DNA from: Bacteroidota bacterium
GTDB taxonomy: Bacteria; Bacteroidota; Ignavibacteria; UBA10030; UBA8401
Assembly: GCA_035506275.1 (NCBI GenBank)
Contig: DATJPT010000005.1
Coordinates: forward strand, 1-64,000
Length of the DNA stretch: 64,000 nucleotides
Reading direction: 5' to 3'
In this document: piece by piece, positions 26,081 through 35,338 of the stretch
Position numbering within the stretch: the stretch's first letter is position 1
Layout: each line of letters opens with the position of its first letter
Notes under the pieces: generated by a model
Databases searched by the model: none
Seen by the model: the letters and a program-made list of their open reading frames with translations, nothing else
Told to the model about the DNA's origin: nothing
Program-made: the position numbers and the translations under genes

Positions 26081-28654
26081 ATGGATACCCACTCGCCGGG
26101 TTTGACCGATGAGCGCTATCGCCTCGCTTTCGAAAGCGCCAATGATGGAGTCTGTCTGGTAAGCATCGACGGAAAGTTTTTAGAGGTCAACAGGGCGATG
26201 TGCGAGATGCTCGGCTATACCCGGGAAGAACTTCTCTTGAAGACCTTCAATGAGGTCACGTATCCTCCCGATATGCACATCGGCGATACCTTTCTGGGAA
26301 ATATCTCTGCGGGGAGAATAGAGAGGGAAAAGTTTGAAAAGCGGTACGTCCGCAAATCCGGCCTCGTCGTGTGGGCGCAGGTGGCATCATCGCTCGTGCG
26401 CGACGCATCGGGCAATGCGCTCTATCTCATTTCCCATATTGAGGACATTACCGGGCGGAAGGAAGCGGAACGGCTGCTGCGGGAAAGCGAACATCGGTAC
26501 AGGACGCTTTTCGATTCAGCCGGCGATGCCATTTTCCTGATGCGCGAAGGGATCTTCATCGATTGCAATGCCAAAACGTTGGACATGTACAGGGTCTCCG
26601 CCGCTCAGATTCTCGGGCATCGTCCTGCAGAATTTTCCCCTTCCCGCCAGCCGGACGGCAAAGACTCCCTGGAGTCCTCGGTGGAAAAAATCAATGCGGC
26701 GCTTGCCGGCAATTCCCAGTTCTTCGAATGGAAACACCTGCGCGGAGACGGTACGCTTTTCGACGCCGAGGTGAGCCTCACCCGCCTTACGCCGTATGAG
26801 AACTCGCCGGACCTCCTGGCTATCGTCAGAGACATCACAGACCGAAAACGGGAGGAGCGGGCGCTGAGAGAATCCGAAGAAAGATTTCAGAAGATCTTTC
26901 ACGCGAGCCCCGTGCCGATGAGCATCAGCCGCCTCAGGGATGGAAAATATCTGGACGTGAACGAAAGCTTCACGGCTGCCATGGAATACGACCGGTCCGA
27001 GATCATCGGCGACAACGCCGTTGAACTGAACACCTGGGCCGATCCCGAAGAGCGGAAACAGGTAGCGGCGATCCTCCGCGAGCGGGGCACGATAAGAAAT
27101 TTTGAAGGACGCTACCGGACCAAAACCGGGAGGGTGGGACATTCGATCGTGTCGGCGGAGCTGATCGAGCTTGAAGGGGAACCGTTCATCCTCGGCGTCA
27201 CGCTCGACATCACCGAACGGAAGCAGATGGAAGAAGCGCTGAAAATTTCCGAAGAGAAATTTTCGAAGGCCTTCCTGAACGCACCGGTGGGGATCTCGCT
27301 CAGCACCATGGCAGACGGACAGCTCATCGAGGTGAACCGCGAATTTGAACGGATCTTCGGCTACACGCGGAGCGAAGCGGTCGGTCGGCGTTCGTCGGAC
27401 CTGGGGTTATGGGTCGATGCGCAGGACCGCGAAGACCATATTCGCAGCGTCGCTGCGAACGGGACCGTCAGCGATTCAGAGCTGCGGCTCCGTTCGAGGG
27501 ACGGCTCGCTGCACATCCTCCGGACGAATGCGCAGGCCATCGAGCTGAACGGAGCGCTCCTTCTTCTTTCCACCTTCATCGACGTCACTGAACGGAAACG
27601 CATGGAAGAAGCGCTGCGAAAAAGCGAGGAACGGTACCGCGCGCTCGTTGAAAATACGCCGGATGTCATCGCACGGTTCGATAAGAACCGCCGCTATACG
27701 TTCGTCAACTCGGCCGTCAAAAAAGTCTCGTCGTTCAAGCCCGAGGAATTCCCCGGAAAGACGGTGTGGGATGTTGACTTCACCCATCAACAGGCAAAAG
27801 AACGGGATGAACTTATCGCCAAGGTGCTTGAAACGGGGAACCCCGTCGACGCCGAGCTGACGTTCACCGGGCCGACGGGGCCGCGGACGTACGAGTGGCG
27901 CGGGTTCCCGGAGCTTGACGAGAACGGTTCGGTACAGTCCCTCGTAACGATCAACAGGGACATCACGCAGCGGAAACTGGCGGAAGAGAACCTCAAAGCA
28001 TCGATGGAGCAGCTTCATGAACTGGCACGGCGCCTCGAGCAGGTCCGCGAGGAGGAGCGGAGAGCAATTTCGCACGAGGTCCACGACGAGCTCGGACAGA
28101 TCCTGACCGCCGTCAAGATGGATCTCTCTTCCCTCAAAAAAATCGGCCGCAGCCCTGCTTCCGAGTTCGAAGAAAAAACGAAATCGCTTCTCGACCTGAC
28201 GGACCTTGCCATTGAAAGCGTCCAGGATATTGCGGCGAGGCTCCGTCCGGGCATGCTGGATTACCTCGGGCTTCTGGCCGCGGTCGAGTGGCAGGTCGAG
28301 GATTTTCAGAAACGGAGCGGCGTGAAATGCCTGCTCCATGCGCCGGACCAGGAGCCGGTTCTGGACGGCGAGCGGGCGACGGCGCTGTTCAGAATTCTTC
28401 AGGAAGCGCTGACGAACGTTGCACGGCACGCCCGGGCGACCTCCGTGGACGTAACGCTGTTCGATGCGGGGAACGAGTTCGTTATGACGGTTGCCGACAA
28501 CGGCGTCGGGATATCGCATGAGCAGATCAACGGCACACGGTCGTTCGGCCTTCTGGGCATGCGCGAACGATTGCATCCGTTCAAAGGAATCTGTACAATA
28601 GAGAGTCCTAAGGAAGGGGGAACGACCGTGACGGTCCGCTTTCCGAGAAACTGA
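26081..28654 (+). CDS. Soluble multi-PAS sensor histidine kinase, NarL/DegS type
   Basis: The 857-residue protein has no membrane helix. It consists of five PAS(-PAC) domains (roughly 8-125, 130-250, 255-375, 378-498 and 505-625), each closed by a D-I-T-x-R-K-like linker such as VRDITDRKREERALRESEER. A HisKA_3 domain follows (EERRAISHEVHDELGQILTA, phospho-His near 664-668), then a HATPase_c domain (N box LQEALTNVARHA, DNGVGIS, GLLGMRERL). HisKA_3 kinases pair with LuxR/NarL-type regulators, and exactly such a gene begins 15 bases downstream, which makes a cognate pair likely. An AAGGAAT motif precedes the ATG. Cofactors of the PAS domains cannot be told from sequence. Confidence 0.94.
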   Translation: MDTHSPGLTDERYRLAFESANDGVCLVSIDGKFLEVNRAMCEMLGYTREELLLKTFNEVTYPPDMHIGDTFLGNISAGRIEREKFEKRYVRKSGLVVWAQVASSLVRDASGNALYLISHIEDITGRKEAERLLRESEHRYRTLFDSAGDAIFLMREGIFIDCNAKTLDMYRVSAAQILGHRPAEFSPSRQPDGKDSLESSVEKINAALAGNSQFFEWKHLRGDGTLFDAEVSLTRLTPYENSPDLLAIVRDITDRKREERALRESEERFQKIFHASPVPMSISRLRDGKYLDVNESFTAAMEYDRSEIIGDNAVELNTWADPEERKQVAAILRERGTIRNFEGRYRTKTGRVGHSIVSAELIELEGEPFILGVTLDITERKQMEEALKISEEKFSKAFLNAPVGISLSTMADGQLIEVNREFERIFGYTRSEAVGRRSSDLGLWVDAQDREDHIRSVAANGTVSDSELRLRSRDGSLHILRTNAQAIELNGALLLLSTFIDVTERKRMEEALRKSEERYRALVENTPDVIARFDKNRRYTFVNSAVKKVSSFKPEEFPGKTVWDVDFTHQQAKERDELIAKVLETGNPVDAELTFTGPTGPRTYEWRGFPELDENGSVQSLVTINRDITQRKLAEENLKASMEQLHELARRLEQVREEERRAISHEVHDELGQILTAVKMDLSSLKKIGRSPASEFEEKTKSLLDLTDLAIESVQDIAARLRPGMLDYLGLLAAVEWQVEDFQKRSGVKCLLHAPDQEPVLDGERATALFRILQEALTNVARHARATSVDVTLFDAGNEFVMTVADNGVGISHEQINGTRSFGLLGMRERLHPFKGICTIESPKEGGTTVTVRFPRN

Positions 28655-28669
28655 CGGGAACGTGAAAGC

Positions 28670-29314
28670 ATGAAGACGAGAATCCTGATAGTCGATGACC
28701 ACCCGTTCGTCCGTCAGGGGCTGAAAGCCGCCCTTGCCGGCTCAGTGGAGTTCGAAGTTGCGGACGAAGCGTCGGACGGCGAGGAAGCAGTATTGAAGGC
28801 ACGCTCGGCAAAACCCGATATCGTCCTCCTCGATATCTCCCTTCCCAAGAAGAACGGCTTCGAGGTGCTCAAACAGCTCCAGGCCGAGATGCCGCACGTA
28901 AGAATTCTCATCCTCAGCACATTTCCCGAGAAACAGTACGCCGTCCGGTGTTTCGCGAACGGCGCGCGGGGATACCTGACCAAGCAAAGCGCCTCCGACG
29001 AGCTGTTGACCGCCCTCCGGAAGATCATGCTCGGCGGGAAATACGTCAGCGCTTCCATGGCCGACCTGCTCGCCAGCGTCATCGACGCCGACGCGGCCCG
29101 GCCGCTGCATGAACGATTATCGGACCGGGAATTCCAGGTCCTCTGTCTCCTCGGCCAGGGGCAGACCGTTTCCCAAGCGGCAAAAACGCTCTCGCTCAGC
29201 CTGTCGACCGTCAACACCTACCGGGCGCACATCCTGAAAAAAATGAATATGGAGACGACCGCCCAGCTCATCCGGTATGTGCTTGACAACAACCTCGTCG
29301 AGTCGCCGCAATAA
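28670..29314 (+). CDS. LuxR/NarL-family response regulator
   Basis: This 214-residue regulator has a receiver domain with the acidic pair Asp9-Asp10 (ILIVDDHPFVRQG), phospho-Asp55 (DIVLLDISLPKKNG) and the conserved Lys in GYLTKQSAS near 105. A LuxR-type helix-turn-helix follows (about 145-205, LSDREFQVLCLLGQGQTVSQ and STVNTYRAHILKKM). The gene follows the HisKA_3 kinase by 15 bases and is very probably its partner in a single transcript. Targets cannot be inferred from the sequence here. Confidence 0.95.
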   Translation: MKTRILIVDDHPFVRQGLKAALAGSVEFEVADEASDGEEAVLKARSAKPDIVLLDISLPKKNGFEVLKQLQAEMPHVRILILSTFPEKQYAVRCFANGARGYLTKQSASDELLTALRKIMLGGKYVSASMADLLASVIDADAARPLHERLSDREFQVLCLLGQGQTVSQAAKTLSLSLSTVNTYRAHILKKMNMETTAQLIRYVLDNNLVESPQ

Positions 29315-29537
29315 AACAACCGCATTCCGCCGCTCCCCCGTTTCCCCATCGCATTTTCTGCTATAGAAGGTTCATACTCCTGCCGATACCGTGCCAAAAA
29401 TAAATTCCCGATCATGATGAGGACCGGCGGCAGGCCTTTGTCAGCCGTCGTATTTTTTGCTATTTCTTTTTCACATGTACGTCGATTTCGCGATCGATCT
29501 TAATGTCCGAAATTGCGATATCAATTCTTGAGGGTTC

Positions 29538-29939
29538 ATGAAAGCTCCATTAACGGTCCTGGTGGCCTGCGGATCATGGCACATCGGGGCGAGAGTGATT
29601 CAAAGGCTCAGCGAGGTGAAGGGCGTTGATATTATGGGGCATGTCACCGACGCGGGAGAAGCGCTCGGCCTCATCGAATCGATGAAGCCGAAACTCGTCA
29701 TTCTGGATGCGCACTTGTCGCATGGGACGGGCATCGGAGTTCTCCGCGCGGTGAAAGAGTCGGTCGCCGGCACTATCGTGATCATGCTCTCGGCGTCTTC
29801 GTATCCGCAATACCGGAAGGAATGTCTCAAGGAAGGGGCCGATTTCTACTTCCATCTTCCCGACGAAATGGAAGAACTGAAAAATTCAGTGCGCGATCTT
29901 GCGAGGGCCGGCACGGCCCGCTCAATCGTGCAAGAATAG
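29538..29939 (+). CDS. Degenerate stand-alone receiver domain
   Basis: The 133-residue protein has the receiver fold, with a putative phospho-Asp57 in LVILDAHLSHGTGIGVL and an S-A-S in IVIMLSASSYPQY. The acidic pair that binds magnesium is absent (LVACGSWHIG in place of the usual IVDDxxxV), and the conserved Lys after the fifth strand is missing (FYFHLPDEMEEL). It therefore probably cannot be phosphorylated normally and may act as a pseudo-receiver or protein-interaction module. It lies between the NarL-type pair and the next multi-PAS kinase. The ATG is chosen for its position next to GAGGGTTC. Confidence 0.8.
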   Translation: MKAPLTVLVACGSWHIGARVIQRLSEVKGVDIMGHVTDAGEALGLIESMKPKLVILDAHLSHGTGIGVLRAVKESVAGTIVIMLSASSYPQYRKECLKEGADFYFHLPDEMEELKNSVRDLARAGTARSIVQE

Positions 29940-30037
29940 TCCGGAGCTCGAATCCGGTCGTCATGATGAACCGGTCGATCATAAAGGGCCTGTTCAGCGT
30001 TCACTCAATTCACTATTAGGAAAGCGGTGCTGTACAA

Positions 30038-33000
30038 TTGAAGATCATTGACATCCTGAAACAGAATTTTTCCGAAGCATACGATGCAGCGGAGGACAAA
30101 AGGCGCATTTCAAAAATTGTCGTCATCATCTCCTACGCAATTCTCCTTGGATTGGCCGTGGTGCTTTTGTACAGGGTCCCCTCCGGGGTCGGAAGACAAA
30201 CCGTTGCGATGGTTATTGCCGGCGTAATGGTGACGGCCTCTCTCGTTCTTCTCCGGCGCGGACTTGTCGAATTGGCGACGGTCATTCTCACGTGGACGCT
30301 CCTCGGCTTCATCGAGTTCATGATATGGGAAAGCGACGGGCTTCACGATACCGGAATCCTTGCCCTTCCGGGCATCCTTGTCATTGCCAGCCTAACGCTA
30401 AACCGGCGTCATTTTATTGCCATCGTTGCCATCGTGCTCGCCCTCGTCGGTCTCCTTGGGTATTTCGAAATCCGCGGAGTTATCGTGAATCGGTTTGCTT
30501 CCGGAACAGACGCATACGACGTCCTCGACCTCACGGTCATTCTTGCCATTACTGCCGTGACCGTCCGGCTTCTCACCGACATGTATACCAAAAGTTTCGA
30601 AGCCGTCCGAAAAAGCGAAACTGAAATTCGTACGTTTGCCGACCGGCTCAAGCTTTCGGAAGACCGGCACCGGATGCTCTTTGAATCCGCGAACGATTCC
30701 ATCCTGATCCTTGCGGGAGAACGGTTCATCGACTGCAATTTTACCAGCGTCACGATGTTCGGCTGCGGGAGCCGGGAGGACCTTGTCGGACGCTCTCCGT
30801 GGGATTTCAGCCCGCGTGTCCAGCCGGACGGAGAGAATTCGAGGCAAAAAGCTTCGAAAATCATGCTATCGGCGTTGAACGGAGAGTCCCAGCGTTTCGT
30901 CTGGCAGCACGTGAGAAGGGACGGGACTCTCTTCGACGCCGAGATCTCGCTGAACCGGCTTGAAGCGGGAAACGAGCTTCTTCTTCAGGCGATCGTCCGC
31001 GATGTCACCGAGCGCAACCGGATGGAAGAACGCATCCGGCGGTCCGAAGTTTACTACCGGACGCTCGTCGAAGCCTCCCCCGAAGCGATCATCATCATCG
31101 ACACGCACGGCAGGGTCGAATACGCTTCCACCCGGGCGTATGAACTTTTTGGCGCCCCGAAAGAGATGCCGCTCAGCAAGAATTCCGTCTTCGACTGGGT
31201 CGTCCCCGATGACCGCGCTATGGTTTTTACGAAGATCGGCGATGCGGTCGCCGGAAAAAGCAGGCCCCATTCTCAGGAATACCGGCTCGTCAGGGATGAC
31301 GGCACGATGTTCTGGGCCGAAGTTGCAGCGGCCCCTTTCTTCGACGACAACGGAGAAGTATCGCGCCTCCTCCTGTTGTGCCATGACATCTCTGAACGGC
31401 GGGAGGCGCTCCAGGCCTTGCGTGAAAGCGAAGAGAGATTTTCCCGGCTTTCTGAAGCCACGTTCGAGGGGATCGTCGTGAGCAAAGGCGGAATAATCAT
31501 CGATTCAAACATGCAATTTGAGCGGATGCTGGGTTACGGGCAAGGTGATACTATCGGAAAGGAAGTTTCTGCGTTCGTCGCCCCTGAATCGCGCACCCAG
31601 GTCGCGGAGAATATCCGGTCGCAGAGCGAGGTGCCGTATGAACACCTGGCCCTGCGAAAAGACGGTTCCGTCTTTCCGGTCGAGATCAGAGCAAAGACCG
31701 TCGCCGCGAACGGCCACAGCCTGCGATTGACCGCGGTCCGCGACATGACGGAGCGGAAAAAAATGGAAGAAGACCTGCGCATCGTGTGGCGCGCGGCCGA
31801 ACAAAGCCCGGCGTCGATCGTCATCACCGATACCTCCGGCGCGATTCAATATGTCAACCCGGCGTTCACGGAGGTCTCCGGGTACAGCTTGGATGAAGTG
31901 CTGGGAAAAAATCCCCGCATCCTGAAATCGGGGATCACTTCTCCGGAAGAGTACGCGCGGCTGTGGGAAACGATCAGCTACGGCGGGGTGTGGCACGGGA
32001 AATTCGCCAACAAGAAAAAGAACGGAGAGATCTATTGGGAATCGGCCTCGATCTCCGGCGTGACGAACGAACAGGGCATCATCACCCATTACGTCGCCGT
32101 CAAGATGGACATCACCGACCAGAAAAAAATGGAAGACGCCCTCCGGACGAGCGAACAGCGGTACCGCAATCTGATGGAGCACTCGCCGGACGGGGTGTAC
32201 AAAACGACGCACGACGGAAAATTTGTCGAGCTGAACCAGGCGATGGTGAACATGCTCGGGTACGACAGCAAAGAAGAATTGATGGCGGTCGATATTGCAT
32301 CCGATCTATACTTCAACCGCGGAGACCGCGAAAAAGCAGTTGCCAATGAACAGCGTGGCCAAATGGCGATCTTCCGATTGAAGAAAAAAGACGGCACAGA
32401 GGTGTGGGTTGAGGATCATGGCCGATACGTCGCCGGGGAAAACAATACGATCGCGTACCATGAAGGGATCCTCCGCGATATCACGCAGCGCTTAAAGGGA
32501 GAAGAAGAGCGCAAAAAACTGGAACACCAGCTCTATCAGTCCCAAAAATTCGAGTCCATCGGGACGCTGGCTTCCGGCATCGCGCACGACTTCAACAATA
32601 TGCTGAACATCATCCGCGGCAACACCGACCTCCTCCGGCAGTCGGCCGGCATGAATGACAAAAACGAACATCGTCTCGAGAAGATCTCCAAAGCAGCCGA
32701 TCATGGAACGCAGCTTGTGAAACAGCTGCTCACCTTCGCCCGGAAGACGGAATTTGTCAAACGGAGTGTGATGATCAATGACCTGATCCGGGAAATTGCC
32801 GGCCTCCTCGAAGAGACGTTCCCGAAGAATATTTCTCTCATACTCGCGCTGACCCCCCAGCCGGTCAAAACGGTCGCAGACAGCGGTCAGATTCATCAGG
32901 TCCTTGTGAACCTGTGCGTGAACGCCAGAGATGCAATGCCTGACGGCGGCTCGATCACCATCACCACCGCCAGGGTCTCATCGGACACTGTGCGGGAAAG

Positions 33001-33256
33001 ATTTCTTTCTGCGTCAGACGGCCGGTACGTTTCCATCAGCGTCAAGGATACAGGAATGGGAATGGATGAAGAAACGCGAAAGAAAATATTCGACCCCTTC
33101 TTTACCACGAAAACCCCGGAGAAAGGGACCGGATTAGGGCTCTCCGTCGTCATGAGAATAGTTTCCAAACACAACGGCTTCATCGACGTCCATAGCGCAC
33201 CGGGAAACGGGAGCGAGTTCATGATCTATTTGCCTGAGGATCCGGACGCCGCGTGA
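30038..33256 (+). CDS. Membrane-bound multi-PAS histidine kinase
   Basis: The 1072-residue kinase has about six N-terminal membrane helices (roughly 28-190, MASE-like). Five PAS domains follow, ending in linkers such as VRDVTERNRMEE, CHDISERREALQ and KMDITDQKKMED; the fourth has NPRILKSGITSPEEY like PAS3 of the kinase at 3987. Then come a HisKA domain (FESIGTLASGIAHDFNNM, His near 850) and HATPase_c (NLCVNARDAMPDGG, DTGMGM, GTGLGLSVV). No receiver is attached, unlike the 3987 gene. TTG at 30038 serves as the start because no in-frame ATG occurs before the first helix. A separate receiver partner is not adjacent; the degenerate receiver just upstream lacks the acidic pair. Confidence 0.92.
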   Translation: MKIIDILKQNFSEAYDAAEDKRRISKIVVIISYAILLGLAVVLLYRVPSGVGRQTVAMVIAGVMVTASLVLLRRGLVELATVILTWTLLGFIEFMIWESDGLHDTGILALPGILVIASLTLNRRHFIAIVAIVLALVGLLGYFEIRGVIVNRFASGTDAYDVLDLTVILAITAVTVRLLTDMYTKSFEAVRKSETEIRTFADRLKLSEDRHRMLFESANDSILILAGERFIDCNFTSVTMFGCGSREDLVGRSPWDFSPRVQPDGENSRQKASKIMLSALNGESQRFVWQHVRRDGTLFDAEISLNRLEAGNELLLQAIVRDVTERNRMEERIRRSEVYYRTLVEASPEAIIIIDTHGRVEYASTRAYELFGAPKEMPLSKNSVFDWVVPDDRAMVFTKIGDAVAGKSRPHSQEYRLVRDDGTMFWAEVAAAPFFDDNGEVSRLLLLCHDISERREALQALRESEERFSRLSEATFEGIVVSKGGIIIDSNMQFERMLGYGQGDTIGKEVSAFVAPESRTQVAENIRSQSEVPYEHLALRKDGSVFPVEIRAKTVAANGHSLRLTAVRDMTERKKMEEDLRIVWRAAEQSPASIVITDTSGAIQYVNPAFTEVSGYSLDEVLGKNPRILKSGITSPEEYARLWETISYGGVWHGKFANKKKNGEIYWESASISGVTNEQGIITHYVAVKMDITDQKKMEDALRTSEQRYRNLMEHSPDGVYKTTHDGKFVELNQAMVNMLGYDSKEELMAVDIASDLYFNRGDREKAVANEQRGQMAIFRLKKKDGTEVWVEDHGRYVAGENNTIAYHEGILRDITQRLKGEEERKKLEHQLYQSQKFESIGTLASGIAHDFNNMLNIIRGNTDLLRQSAGMNDKNEHRLEKISKAADHGTQLVKQLLTFARKTEFVKRSVMINDLIREIAGLLEETFPKNISLILALTPQPVKTVADSGQIHQVLVNLCVNARDAMPDGGSITITTARVSSDTVRERFLSASDGRYVSISVKDTGMGMDEETRKKIFDPFFTTKTPEKGTGLGLSVVMRIVSKHNGFIDVHSAPGNGSEFMIYLPEDPDAA

Positions 33257-33344
33257 TTTGCCGGGCCGCCGCGGTGAGAATTCCGTTCCGGTATCCAGAT
33301 GCCCCGATAGTTATCAAACGAGGTGGGGGCCTGGAAGCGTTTCT

Positions 33345-35234
33345 CTATCGAACGCCTAATTTATAGAGCTTTCCTTCGCCGGGCTGAAGAGTGTCGGTAA
33401 AACTGCCGTTGGGGGAAACGATCCAAGAATTCTTTGAATTCACGTCCGAGACTGTCCACGTTGCTCCGTTCGTGTTAAGTATCGTTTTTATCGCTCTGAT
33501 TTCGGTCGGCAGCGTCCTCCTGTTGACAAGATAAAGGTAGTTCGCCCCGGTTCCGTCCTTGAGATGGCCCGTCTCGACATAGAAGATCTCCCCCTCAATG
33601 TTCGTTGCGACCGCAGTAACAAGACCCGCCCATGCTCCATATACCTGCCCTCGCGAATTCCAGCTTTTTGTCCCCTGCCATGCCAGGGATAGCAGTGCCG
33701 GACCGATCGATGCGAGGGTATGGTTGAGAACTTTTATCGTCTCCCATTTGGGTTGACCATACGGATCGGTGTACTCCGGCGTCGCACTCGAATTGTCCGC
33801 GAGCAATCCCGTCCTATAGATCTTCTTCGCGGGATCGCTGTTGTTTGTATACATAAAATAGATAATTCCCTTTGCGCCAAAAGAGACTGCAAGATTCGTC
33901 ATGGCACGCACTTCATACGCAGAAGGTTCCCTCGTATATAACTCGGGCGGATCGACGGTAGGGTTGGACCATTCATGCGCCTGTACTGTGAGCCAGAACG
34001 GCTTGGAGAATTTCTGCGCGACGGCTGCTAAATCGGACAACCTGCCGGCGAACGATTCGAAGCACCGCTGGACCTGAGATGTGTACCCGTTTTCGTTCGG
34101 GGTCGCCGTCCCGTACACGATCGGGTAAGTATCGCACACCAGGACCGGCAGTCCTGTTTCTTTCAGAAATTTCTTTGTCGAATCGTCGGCTCGTCCGGTG
34201 AATGCCCGGTAAGAAAACGAACTCTTGTTCGTCAATCCTGCCACGAGATTCCTGTAATATTGTACGGGGAGAAAGTTTTCGGGATATGGTTCGTCCCACA
34301 CAACGAAGCTTTTCGCCGCATTTTTATAGTTATTGACAAAACTTTTCACCCTCGCATCGAATTCCCCGTTATACAATCTGTGGGCGACCGTATCATCGAT
34401 CGCAACGTAATCAAGGTCGACAGTGTATTTGTAGGGCGAGGTATCGAACCATTCTATTTGCACGTCATTGCGCGGAGGCTCAACTCTTTCATTGCGTCCG
34501 CTATTTTTCTGAAAATAGGAAGCGACGAGTATTTCTTTCCAGCGATGGTTCGTAAATTCGCTCGCATAGACTATGCGGCCGACCGAGGAATTCTCGAGGC
34601 CCACTCGGAGAACGGGGACGCTGTCAAAGCTGGCTGCAAACGGCAGCCGCATTTTGATTTTCAGAAAATAGTATTGGTTGTCGTACTGGAGGTTCGGCAA
34701 TCTCAAGTGATTTGCCACAATGCCATACGGAGGATTTCCCGGCGTCAAGCGAAGGAAATTTGCTGCCTGCTTGCCGGAGTCGGGGACAACATTCCAGTGA
34801 GTCGAAGCTTCCTGATCATAAAGGATCGTTCCGCCGCTGACGTTCGTAAAATCGTTGAGTTTATTTGCAACCGGGTTTTCAATTTGGTACACCCACCGCT
34901 CGGGAAAATATACGCTGCCAGAGGCGTCATAACGGTCGAAACCGTTGGTTAAAAATACCTCGATGCCAACAGCATTGGCTTCTGCAATGTCTTCTCTGAT
35001 CTGGGCGACGGTTGCGTTGCCGTAATTGGAATACCTCTCGAAATACTTCAAACCGGCAAAATTGATCCCCAGAGATTTTGCTGTATCCCAATACGCTCGA
35101 GTATGTACGACCTTGCTTGAATCCCAAAAATCGGCAAACGAGCTGACATGCTCCGCCCCTATGATAAATTTTTCCTGTTGGGCCCGCACTGAAGCCGCGA
35201 GGATGACGGCAAGAAAGAGAATAGCATGTTTCAT
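33345..35234 (-). CDS. Secreted glycoside-hydrolase-like protein of unknown family
   Basis: The 629-residue protein has a signal peptide (MKHAILFLAVILAASVRAQ). An alpha/beta (TIM-barrel-like) layout is suggested by DTAKSLGINFAGLKYFERYS, GIEVFLTNGFDRYD, then an inserted beta-sandwich-like section (about 130-290). The barrel resumes with SFVVWDEPYPENFLPVQYYR, PVLVCDTYPIV, KPFWLTVQAHEW and FGAKGIIYFMYTNNS. The motif WDEP and the later HEW/YFM strands are typical of GH barrels acting on glycans, but I cannot assign a CAZy family. It carries no T9SS tail, so it probably remains periplasmic or is exported otherwise. It diverges from the sugar symporter gene across about 104 bases. The upstream frame to 35333 is disregarded in favour of the signal peptide. 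Confidence 0.7.
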   Translation of the reverse strand: MKHAILFLAVILAASVRAQQEKFIIGAEHVSSFADFWDSSKVVHTRAYWDTAKSLGINFAGLKYFERYSNYGNATVAQIREDIAEANAVGIEVFLTNGFDRYDASGSVYFPERWVYQIENPVANKLNDFTNVSGGTILYDQEASTHWNVVPDSGKQAANFLRLTPGNPPYGIVANHLRLPNLQYDNQYYFLKIKMRLPFAASFDSVPVLRVGLENSSVGRIVYASEFTNHRWKEILVASYFQKNSGRNERVEPPRNDVQIEWFDTSPYKYTVDLDYVAIDDTVAHRLYNGEFDARVKSFVNNYKNAAKSFVVWDEPYPENFLPVQYYRNLVAGLTNKSSFSYRAFTGRADDSTKKFLKETGLPVLVCDTYPIVYGTATPNENGYTSQVQRCFESFAGRLSDLAAVAQKFSKPFWLTVQAHEWSNPTVDPPELYTREPSAYEVRAMTNLAVSFGAKGIIYFMYTNNSDPAKKIYRTGLLADNSSATPEYTDPYGQPKWETIKVLNHTLASIGPALLSLAWQGTKSWNSRGQVYGAWAGLVTAVATNIEGEIFYVETGHLKDGTGANYLYLVNRRTLPTEIRAIKTILNTNGATWTVSDVNSKNSWIVSPNGSFTDTLQPGEGKLYKLGVR

Positions 35235-35338
35235 GGGAATACTTTTTTTACCGGTCGAGCAATCTTCACTTGTTATTCCGCGGTCGAAGATGTACCTTGT
35301 GCCGTTCCCGAATCTATAAATTATCGACGACATTGTCT

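Noticed and set aside
27476-28702. Long minus-strand frame opposite the PAS kinase
   Set aside because: It overlaps the well-defined kinase core (HisKA_3 and ATPase) and has no domain of its own.
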